NCBI RefSeq assembly: GCF_018492665.1
Contig: NZ_JAFVME010000004.1
Coordinates: forward strand, 124,001-188,000
Direction: 5' to 3'
Length of the DNA: 64,000 nt
Source: Pedobacter sp. B4-66
GTDB taxonomy: Bacteria > Bacteroidota > Bacteroidia > Sphingobacteriales > Sphingobacteriaceae
Below are positions 54,297 to 62,336 of this stretch, piece by piece. The notes under the pieces are model-generated. The model made no database searches and had not been told where the DNA came from. It saw only the letters and a list, made by a program, of their open reading frames with translations. Position 1 is the first letter of the stretch. Each line of letters opens with the position of its first letter. The position numbers and the translations under genes were made by a program.

Positions 54297-54851
54297 ATGA
54301 ATATTACAAAAACTCCTATTTCCGATCTTTTAGTTATTGAGCCCAAAGTCTGGAAAGACAATCGTGGATATTTTTACGAAAGCTATAATTCAAAATTGTT
54401 TGCTGATGCAGGCATAAATGCCGACTTTGTTCAGGATAATCAATCATTTTCTCAGAAAGGTGCATTACGTGGGCTTCATGCTCAAAAAGCGCCCTTTGCA
54501 CAAGGAAAATTAGTACGGGTTTTACAAGGAAAGGTTTTAGATATAGCAGTAGATATCAGAAAGCAATCAGATACATACGGTCAATATTTTAGTATTGAGT
54601 TAAGTAGCGAAAACCATAAGCAATTATGGGTACCTCCAGGATTTTTGCACGGATTCTTAACCCTTGAAGATAATACTATTTTCACCTATAAAGTAACCAG
54701 TTACTACGATAAAGCTTCAGAAATTGGTGTAATATGGAATGATGCTGACTTAAATATAGACTGGAACAGCAACATTACAAAAGAAGATTTATTACTCTCA
54801 GAAAAAGATCTGGTACTACCTGCTTTCAAAGACTTTGATAGTCCTTTTTAA
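54297..54851 (+). CDS. rfbC: dTDP-4-dehydrorhamnose 3,5-epimerase
   Basis: A 184-residue cupin-fold epimerase of the dTDP-L-rhamnose pathway, which converts dTDP-4-keto-6-deoxy-D-glucose to the L-lyxo isomer. Diagnostic segments are DNRGYFYESYNSKLFADAGI, FVQDNQSFSQKGALRGLHAQ (catalytic His in RGLH), GKLVRVLQGKVLDIAVDIRK and WVPPGFLHGFLTLED, with the catalytic Tyr region at VTSYYDKASE. The rfbA, rfbB and rfbD partners are not in the window, so this is a stand-alone copy after DUF4286. Closed by a strong terminator. Confidence 0.96.
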   Translation: MNITKTPISDLLVIEPKVWKDNRGYFYESYNSKLFADAGINADFVQDNQSFSQKGALRGLHAQKAPFAQGKLVRVLQGKVLDIAVDIRKQSDTYGQYFSIELSSENHKQLWVPPGFLHGFLTLEDNTIFTYKVTSYYDKASEIGVIWNDADLNIDWNSNITKEDLLLSEKDLVLPAFKDFDSPF

Positions 54852-54881
54852 GGCTTGTTAAATTCACAAATAAACTTAAGC

Positions 54882-54916
54882 AAAGTGCCCCCTTAAAATT
54901 TTAACGGGGGCACTTT
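54882..54916. terminator. Bidirectional terminator between rfbC and the OmpA-like gene
   Basis: AAAGTGCCCCC and GGGGGCACTTT form a perfect 11-bp stem with a 13-nt inner region that is itself nearly self-complementary (TTAAAATTTTAA). It lies 31 bp past the rfbC stop and 5 bp past the minus-strand OmpA-like stop, with T-rich tracts on the plus side. Confidence 0.8.
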
Positions 54917-54920
54917 TATA

Positions 54921-55763
54921 TTATTGCTTGATCAAATCGTACAATTCATCCAATTTTGGAGAAAGTACAATCTCTATTCTACGATTCTTGCTTCTACCTT
55001 CTGCCGTTGTATTCGCATCAAGAGGTTGGAATTCTCCTTTACCTGTTGCTGTCATACGAACACTTTCAACCTTACTAACTTCAGTTAAGTAACGAACTAC
55101 AGACGTTGATCGTAAAACACTTAAATCCCAGTTGTCTTTAATTTGCCCAAGGTTAGTGATCTTTTGAGAATCAGTATGCCCTTCAACCGCTATATTAATT
55201 TCCGGCTGCTGTTTCAATACATCCGCCAGTTGACTCAAAGCCTGTTTTCCTTTTTCGTCAATGATGATACTTCCGGAAGGGAATAATAATTTATCAGTTA
55301 GCGACACGTATACTTTCCCGTTTCTAATTTCAACAGTTAAACCATTTTTAGTAAACCCTAAAAGAGCTTGCTGTAATTTTTCCTTTAACTGATTTGTCGC
55401 TTCGTCGCGCTTACGCAAGATTTCTTCAACTTCCTTCAAGCGTTGTTCGCGCTTTTTAAGATCGTTAGAAAGCTTACTGATCTCTGTAGAGCTATTATTC
55501 TTTAGCTTGGCATAATTACTATCCATTTCAGAATACTTGCCCTTTAAATCATTTAATGCACTGCTTAAGCCGGTAGTATCTTTTCTTAGTCTTGCGATAA
55601 GACTTTCAAGGCTCTCATTCTTCGCTTGCGAATCACTCCATCCAGTGCGTAATGAATCTTGCGAGGCAAGTAATGACTTGTATTTTTTAGGAGATAAAAC
55701 AACGCAGGAGCTGAATGCACTGACAAACAGTCCAACGAATAAGAATAAACTAATTTTTTTCAT
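54921..55763 (-). CDS. OmpA-family lipoprotein with coiled coil
   Basis: A 280-residue protein with a lipoprotein signal (LFVGLFVSAFSSC). Residues 35-135 are a heptad-rich coiled coil (LRKDTTGLSSALNDLKGKYS ... EISKLSNDLKKREQRLKEVE). Residues 145-275 form the OmpA C-terminal peptidoglycan-binding domain: LFPSGSIIIDEKGKQALSQL, INIAVEGHTDSQKI, NWDLSVLRSTSVVRYL and SKNRRIEIVLSP, with the Asp and Arg that bind diaminopimelate. It probably ties the outer membrane to peptidoglycan. Confidence 0.93.
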   Translation of the reverse strand: MKKISLFLFVGLFVSAFSSCVVLSPKKYKSLLASQDSLRTGWSDSQAKNESLESLIARLRKDTTGLSSALNDLKGKYSEMDSNYAKLKNNSSTEISKLSNDLKKREQRLKEVEEILRKRDEATNQLKEKLQQALLGFTKNGLTVEIRNGKVYVSLTDKLLFPSGSIIIDEKGKQALSQLADVLKQQPEINIAVEGHTDSQKITNLGQIKDNWDLSVLRSTSVVRYLTEVSKVESVRMTATGKGEFQPLDANTTAEGRSKNRRIEIVLSPKLDELYDLIKQ

Positions 55764-55848
55764 TAATGTGTTATTAATTTAGTGATTAAGAAAACTCGCA
55801 CAAGCCTATTGATTTAGGCTCTAACCCTATACGCGTTTTTTGATAAAT

Positions 55849-56511
55849 TTATTGCGCTACTGCGTTTCTCAAAAATAGTATAAAAGGATAAACACTTTCA
55901 AAAGCAGTTTTCAACTTATCAACGATTTCTGGTTTTAAGAACTCGTCATCTTTTAAAGGGCAGATTGCAATAAAGCTCTTTAATTTTAACAACTCTATTT
56001 GAGGATGATCCGTTTCATAGCCTTTTGGGGCTTTTTTTAGCTTATCTTCTTCACTTAAACTAAAAATATTCTTAAAGTTTTTTGCTTCAATTATGCTCAG
56101 AAATTCTGAAGTATTATAATCAATTTCTTCCCTGACGCTTTTTAAAACTGATGCTTCAGGCATCCAGAACCCTGCTCCTAGAAAGCACTCCCCAGGCTGT
56201 ATATGAAGATAGTATCCAGGACCATGAATATCACTTCCTTTGATATTAAAAGAAATACCAAAATTATTCTTGTAAGGGTCTTTGTTTTTACTAAAACGAA
56301 CATCTCTATAAATACGAAGCAGACATTTTTTAGCGGGGGTATCAATAGAAAATTCAGGATCTATTGCTGCTAGCTTAGGAATCAGCTGATCAATAAAAGC
56401 CAATACATCGGCTTTTGCAATTTCGTACCTGTTTTTGTTTTCTGCAAACCATTCGCGGTTGTTGTTTTGAGCTACATTAGTAATAAAAACGAGTGTTTCT
56501 GGCTTAATCAT
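55849..56511 (-). CDS. DUF2461 family protein
   Basis: A 220-residue cytosolic protein with the DUF2461 pattern: LVFITNVAQNNNREWFAENK near the start, then AKKCLLRIYRDVRFSKNKDP, YKNNFGISFNIKG, and PGYYLHIQPGECFLGAGFWM. The family is widespread, with no known activity. Its ATG lies inside the 3' end of the DUF983 gene (overlap of 4 bp), indicating translational coupling in the minus-strand unit with DUF983 and the small CxxC membrane protein. Confidence 0.9.
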   Translation of the reverse strand: MIKPETLVFITNVAQNNNREWFAENKNRYEIAKADVLAFIDQLIPKLAAIDPEFSIDTPAKKCLLRIYRDVRFSKNKDPYKNNFGISFNIKGSDIHGPGYYLHIQPGECFLGAGFWMPEASVLKSVREEIDYNTSEFLSIIEAKNFKNIFSLSEEDKLKKAPKGYETDHPQIELLKLKSFIAICPLKDDEFLKPEIVDKLKTAFESVYPFILFLRNAVAQ

Positions 56512-56906
56512 GGTTTATCGTAATAGGCGTTGTACTTTATTTTTGGAGATAGCCAATGTAATAAAATCACGCGGGAATAACGATAATTGAAAGGAGCTAA
56601 AATTAAGCATCCGGTAAAGATTACAGAGAGGTAAAGCCATAAAGATTCGAACTCAAGGTTTCCACCTGACAATACATAAGTCGCTATTCCTAATGCAATC
56701 ATTTCAGCGCAATTCATTGCATAACTCACATACATTGCTGCATAAAAATAACCAGGTTCTATTTCAAAACGCTGACCACAATGTCCGCATACAGTGTTGG
56801 TATGCTGTATGTTAAAACCGTAAAGGCTTCCGGTAAAGATATCTCCTCTTCTGCATTGAGGGCATTTCCCATGAACGAGCGCATATAGCTTAGATGTTTT
56901 CTGCAT
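56508..56906 (-). CDS. DUF983 membrane protein with zinc-ribbon N-terminus
   Basis: A 132-residue protein with two CxxC pairs in the cytoplasmic N-terminus (GKCPQCRRGDIFTG and NTVCGHCGQRFEIEPGYFY) that should form a zinc ribbon, followed by two membrane helices (about residues 60-85 and 90-112). This arrangement is DUF983, often found close to haem-copper oxidase genes. It overlaps both neighbours: 17 bp with the upstream small membrane gene and 4 bp with DUF2461, so it belongs to a tight operon. Confidence 0.9.
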   Translation of the reverse strand: MQKTSKLYALVHGKCPQCRRGDIFTGSLYGFNIQHTNTVCGHCGQRFEIEPGYFYAAMYVSYAMNCAEMIALGIATYVLSGGNLEFESLWLYLSVIFTGCLILAPFNYRYSRVILLHWLSPKIKYNAYYDKP

Positions 56907-57144
56907 AGCTAACAGTTTTTTTTCGGTACTTCACATACCACAACACGCCCATTCCAGATATTAGAAGATATGGGATAGCCAAAAGATATAAAATACCCGA
57001 ATTTAGACCTTTTCCCTGTGTATTACCATTCTTTACACTTTGTTCTGCACTTACAGTACACATTGCACATTGTGCATTCGCACTATTCGAAGATGATACT
57101 GTCAACAGAATCATAAAGAGGAAGATAACTGCTATCTTTTTCAT
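56890..57144 (-). CDS. Small single-pass membrane protein with CxxC
   Basis: I place the start at the ATG at 57142-57144, giving 84 residues; the frame is open further to 57204, but the chosen start yields a clear signal peptide (MKKIAVIFLFMILLTVSSSN ... ANA). After it comes QCAMCTVSAEQSVKNGN, with a periplasmic CxxC, then a membrane helix (about 52-72, LYLLAIPYLLISGMGVLWYV) and a short basic tail. It lies directly upstream of DUF983 near the oxidase cluster, so a metal- or thiol-related role in oxidase assembly is possible, though unproven. No named family recognised. Confidence 0.7.
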   Translation of the reverse strand: MKKIAVIFLFMILLTVSSSNSANAQCAMCTVSAEQSVKNGNTQGKGLNSGILYLLAIPYLLISGMGVLWYVKYRKKTVSYAENI

Positions 57145-57214
57145 GTTGCAAATATAGGTAAAGAAACATTTATAAAAGGAAACGAAGCGCAATAAGCCTG
57201 TCATTAAATAAAAA

Positions 57215-57244
57215 AGGCCCTTTGCCTTAGGGGTCAGAGGGCCT
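57215..57244 (-). terminator. Terminator after the oxidase cluster (DUF420 gene)
   Basis: AGGCCCT and AGGGCCT form a stem closed by a partly paired internal region; on the minus strand the hairpin is followed by TTTTTTATTT. It lies 36 bp past the DUF420 stop and separates the oxidase unit from the small CxxC/DUF983/DUF2461 unit. Confidence 0.75.
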
Positions 57245-57280
57245 AACAGAAGCTGGTAAAAGGTAGCTTCTCAAAATATC

Positions 57281-57853
57281 TTAAAAATTATAATAAGGAG
57301 ATATCATTAGATATACAACAACACCTGTTACAGCTACATATAACCATACAGGGTAAGCCCATCTTACAATCTTCTTATGACGCTCCACTTGCATATTAAA
57401 TCCTCTTAAAAAGCTTACAAGGATTAGTGGTAATACGATAATAGCAAGGATAATATGAGTGGCAAGGATAAAGAAATAAATGTAACGGGTAGAGCCTACA
57501 GCAGCCAATTCAACTGCCGATAGTATACCATCATGATCTATATCTCCAAACTTAGTGTCTTTTTCATAAAGATGAAAAACGATATAAAAAAGTAGAAAGA
57601 TTGCCGAAAGGATAAATGTAATTACATTAGTCACCTTGTGAGCTTGTATATTCTTTCTTTTTATAAAAATTAAAGATACCACAAGCAGTACTGAACAGGT
57701 TGCATTAATACCTCCAATAATATGAGGAAACAGATATATGAACGATGGCTTATTTTCCGGTGGCGGAACTAGTTTTAGTGCAATAACAACAAGCAAAACA
57801 ACTGCCGTTACAATCCATATTAATCTTAAAAAAAACTTATCGTTAAAATTCAT
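57281..57853 (-). CDS. DUF420 membrane protein (CtaM-like)
   Basis: A 190-residue protein with five predicted membrane helices. The pattern FIYLFPHIIGGINATCSVLL, then FIKRKNIQAHKVTNVITFIL and FFILATHIILAIIVLPLILV with HKKIVRWAYPVWLYVAVTGV fits DUF420; conserved histidines in HxxT/THxxLA/HKK positions are visible. In Firmicutes the DUF420 protein CtaM is needed for haem-copper oxidase activity. It follows the SCO-like gene by 21 bp and ends the oxidase operon. Confidence 0.88.
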   Translation of the reverse strand: MNFNDKFFLRLIWIVTAVVLLVVIALKLVPPPENKPSFIYLFPHIIGGINATCSVLLVVSLIFIKRKNIQAHKVTNVITFILSAIFLLFYIVFHLYEKDTKFGDIDHDGILSAVELAAVGSTRYIYFFILATHIILAIIVLPLILVSFLRGFNMQVERHKKIVRWAYPVWLYVAVTGVVVYLMISPYYNF

Positions 57854-57874
57854 ATACTATCTATTTAGAACTTC

Positions 57875-58582
57875 TTATCTACCGTCTCTAGAGTTCCTTA
57901 ACTCTTCTGCCAATAACACTTTAATTTCGTCATCTAGTTTTAATAAGGCTTCACGACTGGTAGCCTCGTAATAACCTCTTATGCGACGATGAGTATCAAG
58001 CAATACAAGCATATTACTATGAATAAATTTACGCTCAGAGCCAATCTGCTCTTGATGCGCATCTAAGGCTAATCCCTTTTTTATTAATGTAAATAACTGG
58101 GTACTATCTCCAGTTAACAAATCCCATTTTCCTGCTTTTGCGGAAAGTGTTTTGGCGAAAGCCGAAAGCACTTGAGGCTTGTCAGTCCGAGGATCAATAC
58201 TGATTCCTACAAAATGAATAGCCTTATTATGCTGATAAGTTTCATTAAAACCTTTCATTGCCTTTGTAGTAAATCCTGCGCCATTTACCTCCGCTTTGCT
58301 GTAGAACAGACTAACTATTAAAATCTTATTTCTATAGTTACTTAAGTGAACAGAATCTCCATTTTGATTAACTAATTTAAAATCATTAACCTCATGGTAA
58401 ATTGTATCCGGCACTTTATTACCCCTCACAGAATGAAATGTACTGGCTACTACTTTCTCCCCAAAAATAGGAAGTGGTTTATACCTGTTTTTCCCTTTTT
58501 CCTGGAGTAAATAATACAAAAATCCTGGTACCGCTAATATGGTGACCAGGATTAAGATTTTTTTTATTGGAGTACCCTTCAT
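57875..58582 (-). CDS. SCO1/SenC-like protein without cysteines
   Basis: A 235-residue protein with an N-terminal membrane anchor (about 8-26) and a thioredoxin-like SCO fold: VNDFKLVNQNGDSVHLSNYR, ILIVSLFYSKAEVNG, IHFVGISIDPRTDKP and FIHSNMLVLLDTHRRIRGYY. SCO proteins bind copper by CxxxC and a distal His and deliver it to oxidase subunit II. Here the whole protein contains no cysteine: Lys96 and Asn100 occupy the two Cys positions, while the distal His188 is kept. It overlaps subunit IV by one base (TAATG) and precedes DUF420, so its place in the oxidase operon is normal. Confidence 0.85.
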   Translation of the reverse strand: MKGTPIKKILILVTILAVPGFLYYLLQEKGKNRYKPLPIFGEKVVASTFHSVRGNKVPDTIYHEVNDFKLVNQNGDSVHLSNYRNKILIVSLFYSKAEVNGAGFTTKAMKGFNETYQHNKAIHFVGISIDPRTDKPQVLSAFAKTLSAKAGKWDLLTGDSTQLFTLIKKGLALDAHQEQIGSERKFIHSNMLVLLDTHRRIRGYYEATSREALLKLDDEIKVLLAEELRNSRDGR

Positions 58583-58941
58583 TAAACCAAAGGCATATGT
58601 AAGTGTAAGTACCCGCCTTCAATTAACATCAAAACAATAAAGTAAAAGATAAAAATAAAAACAACGGATAAAGAAACCTGGAGTCCTACTTTCTCATATT
58701 TAAGGTGCATAAAGTATGCAACAATATAGAATGCTTTTAATAAAGTTAATGCGATGTAAATGAAGTTACCTACGTGCTGAGACATATAACCACCTGGTAT
58801 AAGAACCAAAGCGATAATAAACTCAATTACTGTGATTGCAAGCAGGATACCAAATACCTGCCATATTTTCTTTTTGTCTAACCCAGCATGTTCACCATGT
58901 GCATGCTCGTCGTGAGAGTGATCTGTATGTATTTCTGACAT
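58582..58941 (-). CDS. Cytochrome c oxidase subunit IV-like protein
   Basis: A 119-residue protein with a His-rich N-terminal segment (HTDHSHDEHAHGEHAGLDKK) and three membrane helices (about 30-52, 60-82, 88-110). The pattern IWQVFGILLAITVIEFIIAL followed by LTLLKAFYIVAYFMHLKYEK is that of prokaryotic oxidase subunit IV (CyoD/COX4_pro), which supports assembly of the caa3/bo3 complex. It lies 20 bp after the first subunit III gene, and the last base of its stop overlaps the SCO start. Confidence 0.9.
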   Translation of the reverse strand: MSEIHTDHSHDEHAHGEHAGLDKKKIWQVFGILLAITVIEFIIALVLIPGGYMSQHVGNFIYIALTLLKAFYIVAYFMHLKYEKVGLQVSLSVVFIFIFYFIVLMLIEGGYLHLHMPLV

Positions 58942-58961
58942 AATATTTTAATTGAGAAAGA

Positions 58962-59669
58962 TTAAACTAGATAGAAGAATGTAAATACGAATACCCAAAC
59001 TAGATCAACAAAGTGCCAGTATAAACCAACCTTCTCAACCATTAGGTAATGACCGCGTTTTTCAAAAGTACCATTAATTGTCATGCATAAAATGATGATG
59101 TTAATGATCACACCACTAAACACGTGGAATCCGTGGAATCCTGTAATTGTAAAGAATAGATTTGAGAACTGAAGTGCAGATACAGTAGATACCTCACCTG
59201 TAAACAAATGATGTAATGTTTCCATATTTGGGATCTTCCCCCAACCAAAGCCTTCATGGAACAAATGTGTCCATTCCGCAGCCTGGCAACCAAGGAACAT
59301 AAAACCCCCTATAATAGTAGCAACCATCCACCATATTACTTCCTTTTTAGAGCGTCTGTGACCAGCCTCTACTGCAAGTACCATAGTTACCGAGCTCATG
59401 ATCAAAATAAACGTCATAATACCCACAAAAACCAGTGGAGCACCACTATCAGTTATGCCTGGAATAGATTGGAAAACCAAATCCGGATCTGGCCATGTAA
59501 ACTTACTGAAGCGCTGCGCTCCGTAATAGATCAATAATGACGAAAATGTGAATGCATCAGAAACCAGAAAAAACCACATCATTATTTTGCCGTACTCTAC
59601 AGACCACGGCGAGCGGCCCCCACTCCATGGAGTAGTTTTTACCTGATCTAATTGTGATAATGAACTCAT
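58962..59669 (-). CDS. ctaE: Cytochrome c oxidase subunit III
   Basis: A 235-residue membrane protein with about five to six helices and the subunit III features: KIMMWFFLVSDAFTFSSLLI near residue 30, then VTMVLAVEAGHRRSKKEVIW, FLGCQAAEWTHLFHEGFGWG and GFHGFHVFSGVIINIIILCM ending VEKVGLYWHFVDLVWVFVFT. The WH-x-D-x-W-F region is diagnostic. It is the second of two adjacent subunit III-like genes, 30 bp downstream of the first. Confidence 0.94.
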   Translation of the reverse strand: MSSLSQLDQVKTTPWSGGRSPWSVEYGKIMMWFFLVSDAFTFSSLLIYYGAQRFSKFTWPDPDLVFQSIPGITDSGAPLVFVGIMTFILIMSSVTMVLAVEAGHRRSKKEVIWWMVATIIGGFMFLGCQAAEWTHLFHEGFGWGKIPNMETLHHLFTGEVSTVSALQFSNLFFTITGFHGFHVFSGVIINIIILCMTINGTFEKRGHYLMVEKVGLYWHFVDLVWVFVFTFFYLV

Positions 59670-59699
59670 TTTGTAAATAGTAATAGTTTGTTAAAAATT

Positions 59700-60290
59700 C
59701 TAACTGTTCAAAAGTAAAAAAACATACAGATATATCCATAATATATCTATAAAATGCCAAAATATAGAAGCAATTTCCATCCGGTACTTGCGCGTTTCTA
59801 ACGGCATTTCTTTATAAGCGCCAATAAGGGCATTCAATACAATACATAAACCTGCAAAAATGTGTAATAAGTGGAAACCTGAAACTACATAGATAACCGA
59901 AATAGCAGCATTGTTATTTACCATTGCTGCTCCGCTATTATAAAGAGACGACCAAGCTTCTACCTGCAGATAACCAAATATTACTCCCAAGCCAATTGTT
60001 AGCCACAGGAACAATCTTTGTTTTGAAATTTGACCATTTCTTAGTGCTCTTGATGCAAGAAATAAACAAATACTGCTACCTAATAATGCAGCGGTACTAT
60101 ACATAAAAACATCAGGCAATACCAAACCATGGCCTTTACCTTTTGAGGCTGCGAAAACAATATAATAACTTGTCCAACCCCCAAACATAATAGTCGAGGA
60201 AACTACAAACAACCAGATAACAAACTTTTTAGGTCTAGTATCGATAGGTGCTGAAGAATTCATATCCTCTTTACTTAATGTGTGTACCAT
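59700..60290 (-). CDS. Second subunit III-like haem-copper oxidase protein
   Basis: A 196-residue membrane protein of about five helices: PKKFVIWLFVVSSTIMFGGW, AAKGKGHGLVLPDVF-like loop, GLGVIFGYLQVEAWSSLYNS, YVVSGFHLLHIFAGLCIVLN and IASIFWHFIDILWIYLYVFL. It is a shorter paralogue of the downstream subunit III; the pair is known from many Bacteroidota caa3 operons, where both are likely complex subunits. It follows ctaB by 6 bp. Confidence 0.92.
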   Translation of the reverse strand: MVHTLSKEDMNSSAPIDTRPKKFVIWLFVVSSTIMFGGWTSYYIVFAASKGKGHGLVLPDVFMYSTAALLGSSICLFLASRALRNGQISKQRLFLWLTIGLGVIFGYLQVEAWSSLYNSGAAMVNNNAAISVIYVVSGFHLLHIFAGLCIVLNALIGAYKEMPLETRKYRMEIASIFWHFIDILWIYLYVFLLLNS

Positions 60291-60296
60291 CTTAAA

Positions 60297-61175
60297 TTAT
60301 TTAGCTATAAAATCAAAAAATAAAATCACTTGCACTAATGGCAGATAGAAGAAGGAACAAAACATTACCTTTCTTGCACTTGCCAAATCCATATTAACCC
60401 ACATTTTAAACGCTAGCCACGCAAATATCAATCCTGCAACTAATGACACTCCGGCTATATAATATCCACCAAATCCATAAAATGTAGGTAGTAAACTAAC
60501 CGGAATCAATATTAACGTGCTGAGAAACGTTATAAATGCACTTGCTTTATCTCTTTTAGTAGTCGGCAGCAGCCTAAACCCTGCCTTTTTGTAATCATCA
60601 TCAAGTACCCAGGCAATCGACCAGAAATGTGGGAACTGCCATACAAATTGCACTAGGAAAAGTATGACCGCTATTTCGTCTATTTTTCCATGAGCTGCAA
60701 CATATCCTATAAGCGGAGGCAAAGCGCCTGGAATGGCACCAACAAACACTGCGATAGGTGACTTACGCTTTAAAGGAGTATAAGCAAACGCATACAAAAA
60801 TATCGAAAACACTGATAATAGACCTGTTTCAATATTTAGTTTACCCAACAACCATGTTCCAAGCATACCCATTACTAACCCAGATACTAAACCTTGGCCT
60901 GTGGTCATATGTCCTGCAGGCATAGGACGATCTTTTGTTCTGGTCATTAGCTTGTCCAGATCAACTTCAATTACTTCGTTGAAGCAATTTGCCGCAGATG
61001 TAACAAGGAATCCCCCTGCTATCAGAATAAGCCACTTAGTCCAGTCAATACCCGGTACTACACCAGCGATCTCTACCTGCGAACCAATTAAAAAAGTAAC
61101 TGATGCAGAAAACACAACCAGAAAGGTAAGTCTGAATTTAATGAGCTTAGAAAAATCTGTTAAAAACTGTTTCAA
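60297..61175 (-). CDS. ctaB: Protohaem IX farnesyltransferase (haem O synthase)
   Basis: A 292-residue UbiA-family enzyme that adds a farnesyl group to haem B. The first Asp motif is in AANCFNEVIEVDLDKLMTRT (N...D..M.RT, as in CyoE/CtaB), followed by RPMPAGHMTTGQGLV; the second region is QFPHFWSIAWVLDDDYKKAG, with YTPLKRKSPIAVFVGAIPGA between. About eight membrane helices. It lies between ctaA (11 bp) and the first subunit III gene (6 bp). Secure identification. Confidence 0.96.
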   Translation of the reverse strand: MKQFLTDFSKLIKFRLTFLVVFSASVTFLIGSQVEIAGVVPGIDWTKWLILIAGGFLVTSAANCFNEVIEVDLDKLMTRTKDRPMPAGHMTTGQGLVSGLVMGMLGTWLLGKLNIETGLLSVFSIFLYAFAYTPLKRKSPIAVFVGAIPGALPPLIGYVAAHGKIDEIAVILFLVQFVWQFPHFWSIAWVLDDDYKKAGFRLLPTTKRDKASAFITFLSTLILIPVSLLPTFYGFGGYYIAGVSLVAGLIFAWLAFKMWVNMDLASARKVMFCSFFYLPLVQVILFFDFIAK

Positions 61176-61186
61176 ATTATATATAA

Positions 61187-62251
61187 TTAATGCTCTTGAT
61201 TGTAAGTATCTGTTTTGTAAACTAACAAATACAGATAGTATTGCAGACTAAACAATAGGGTTGAAAATAAAATATGTAATGCCTGAGCATAGGGTGGTAA
61301 TGCAAAATTCGATAATATTAATCCACTTACAATCTGAATGGTCAAAACTATTGCTATAGAATTGGCTACCATCAAAGCTGTAGCTTTACCATTAAACCTG
61401 TCTTTAACTAATTTATAGATAACGATGTTTAATATAAGAACCAACATAGCAAAATCCCTATGGTAAGAAAAAATCTTACCTACTTTGGTTATCCATATTT
61501 CACGATCATTATACATTAAAGCTTTTGAAACTGCATCAACAGCTTCTCTTACTTCCGTCCCTAAAACAATTTGCACCACACTAACTACTATTGCAAAAAA
61601 GATTAGAACCTTAAGCCAAACAACCTTTGCCATCACTATAGTTACCGATTTACGCATTTGCTGTGCATAGTTGTAAGTATAAACCAATATGGCCAGAATG
61701 ACTAAAGCCAGTAACATGTGTACGGTAACAATCCACGGAACTAAATTAGTTGACACCACTATTGATCCCAACCATGCCTGAAAAGCGACAACCACTAAGT
61801 TCAGCCAACTTAATACAAGTATACGTTTCGCTGTTTTACGATAAGTGAAAGAATAAACAACCAATCCAACTAATAAAAACCCCGTTATGGCTCCCATTAA
61901 CCTATTTATATATTCGGTCCAGGTTTTTCCAACATTGAAAGTTTCGGGTTGTAAAATAGATTCATCATGTCTGATGCTATCGGCAAGGTGTCCTTTACCT
62001 AACTTATCAAGTGTTTTAGCAAAACGTTCATTCTTTACAACACGTTCAGCTACATACTTTTCCTTGTAATCAGCAGGTAATTGCGATACAGAGGTTGGAG
62101 GGATGTATTGATCAAAACACTTTGGCCAATCCGGACAACCCATACCAGATCCCGTACTACGTACTATCCCCCCTGCTAAAATTAGCAATAAGGTTACAAC
62201 TATCGTTATAAGGTTTAGCCTGATAAATCTATGCTCAGATTTAGGAACCAT
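61187..62251 (-). CDS. ctaA: Haem A synthase (COX15/CtaA)
   Basis: A 354-residue membrane protein with about eight helices, oxidising haem O to haem A. Seen: IVVTLLLILAGGIVRSTGSG, then MGCPDWPKCFDQYIPPT, the paired-Cys loop of the COX15 family, EYINRLMGAITGFLLVGLVV, a histidine in IVTVHMLLALVILAILVYTY, another at KIFSYHRDFAMLVLILNI and a last at YAQALHILFSTLLFSLQYYL; these His residues are haem ligands in the family. It is the first gene after ctaD, with a terminator in the 85-bp gap. Confidence 0.94.
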   Translation of the reverse strand: MVPKSEHRFIRLNLITIVVTLLLILAGGIVRSTGSGMGCPDWPKCFDQYIPPTSVSQLPADYKEKYVAERVVKNERFAKTLDKLGKGHLADSIRHDESILQPETFNVGKTWTEYINRLMGAITGFLLVGLVVYSFTYRKTAKRILVLSWLNLVVVAFQAWLGSIVVSTNLVPWIVTVHMLLALVILAILVYTYNYAQQMRKSVTIVMAKVVWLKVLIFFAIVVSVVQIVLGTEVREAVDAVSKALMYNDREIWITKVGKIFSYHRDFAMLVLILNIVIYKLVKDRFNGKATALMVANSIAIVLTIQIVSGLILSNFALPPYAQALHILFSTLLFSLQYYLYLLVYKTDTYNQEH

Positions 62252-62266
62252 GGTGTGTATTAGATT

Positions 62267-62318
62267 TAAAAAAAATGAGGTACCTGTTGTAAGTATTTAC
62301 CTACTGCAGATACCTCAT
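62267..62318 (-). terminator. Terminator between ctaD and ctaA
   Basis: ATGAGGTA (62275-62282) and TACCTCAT (62311-62318) form an 8-bp stem, continued inside by CTG/CAG and GTAA/TTAC pairs. On the minus strand the hairpin is followed by an uninterrupted run of T (A-run 62268-62274), a strong terminator shape. It suggests that ctaD ends one transcript and ctaA onwards is read by partial read-through or from a promoter within this gap. Confidence 0.75.
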
Positions 62319-62336
62319 CATATTATAAACTATATG

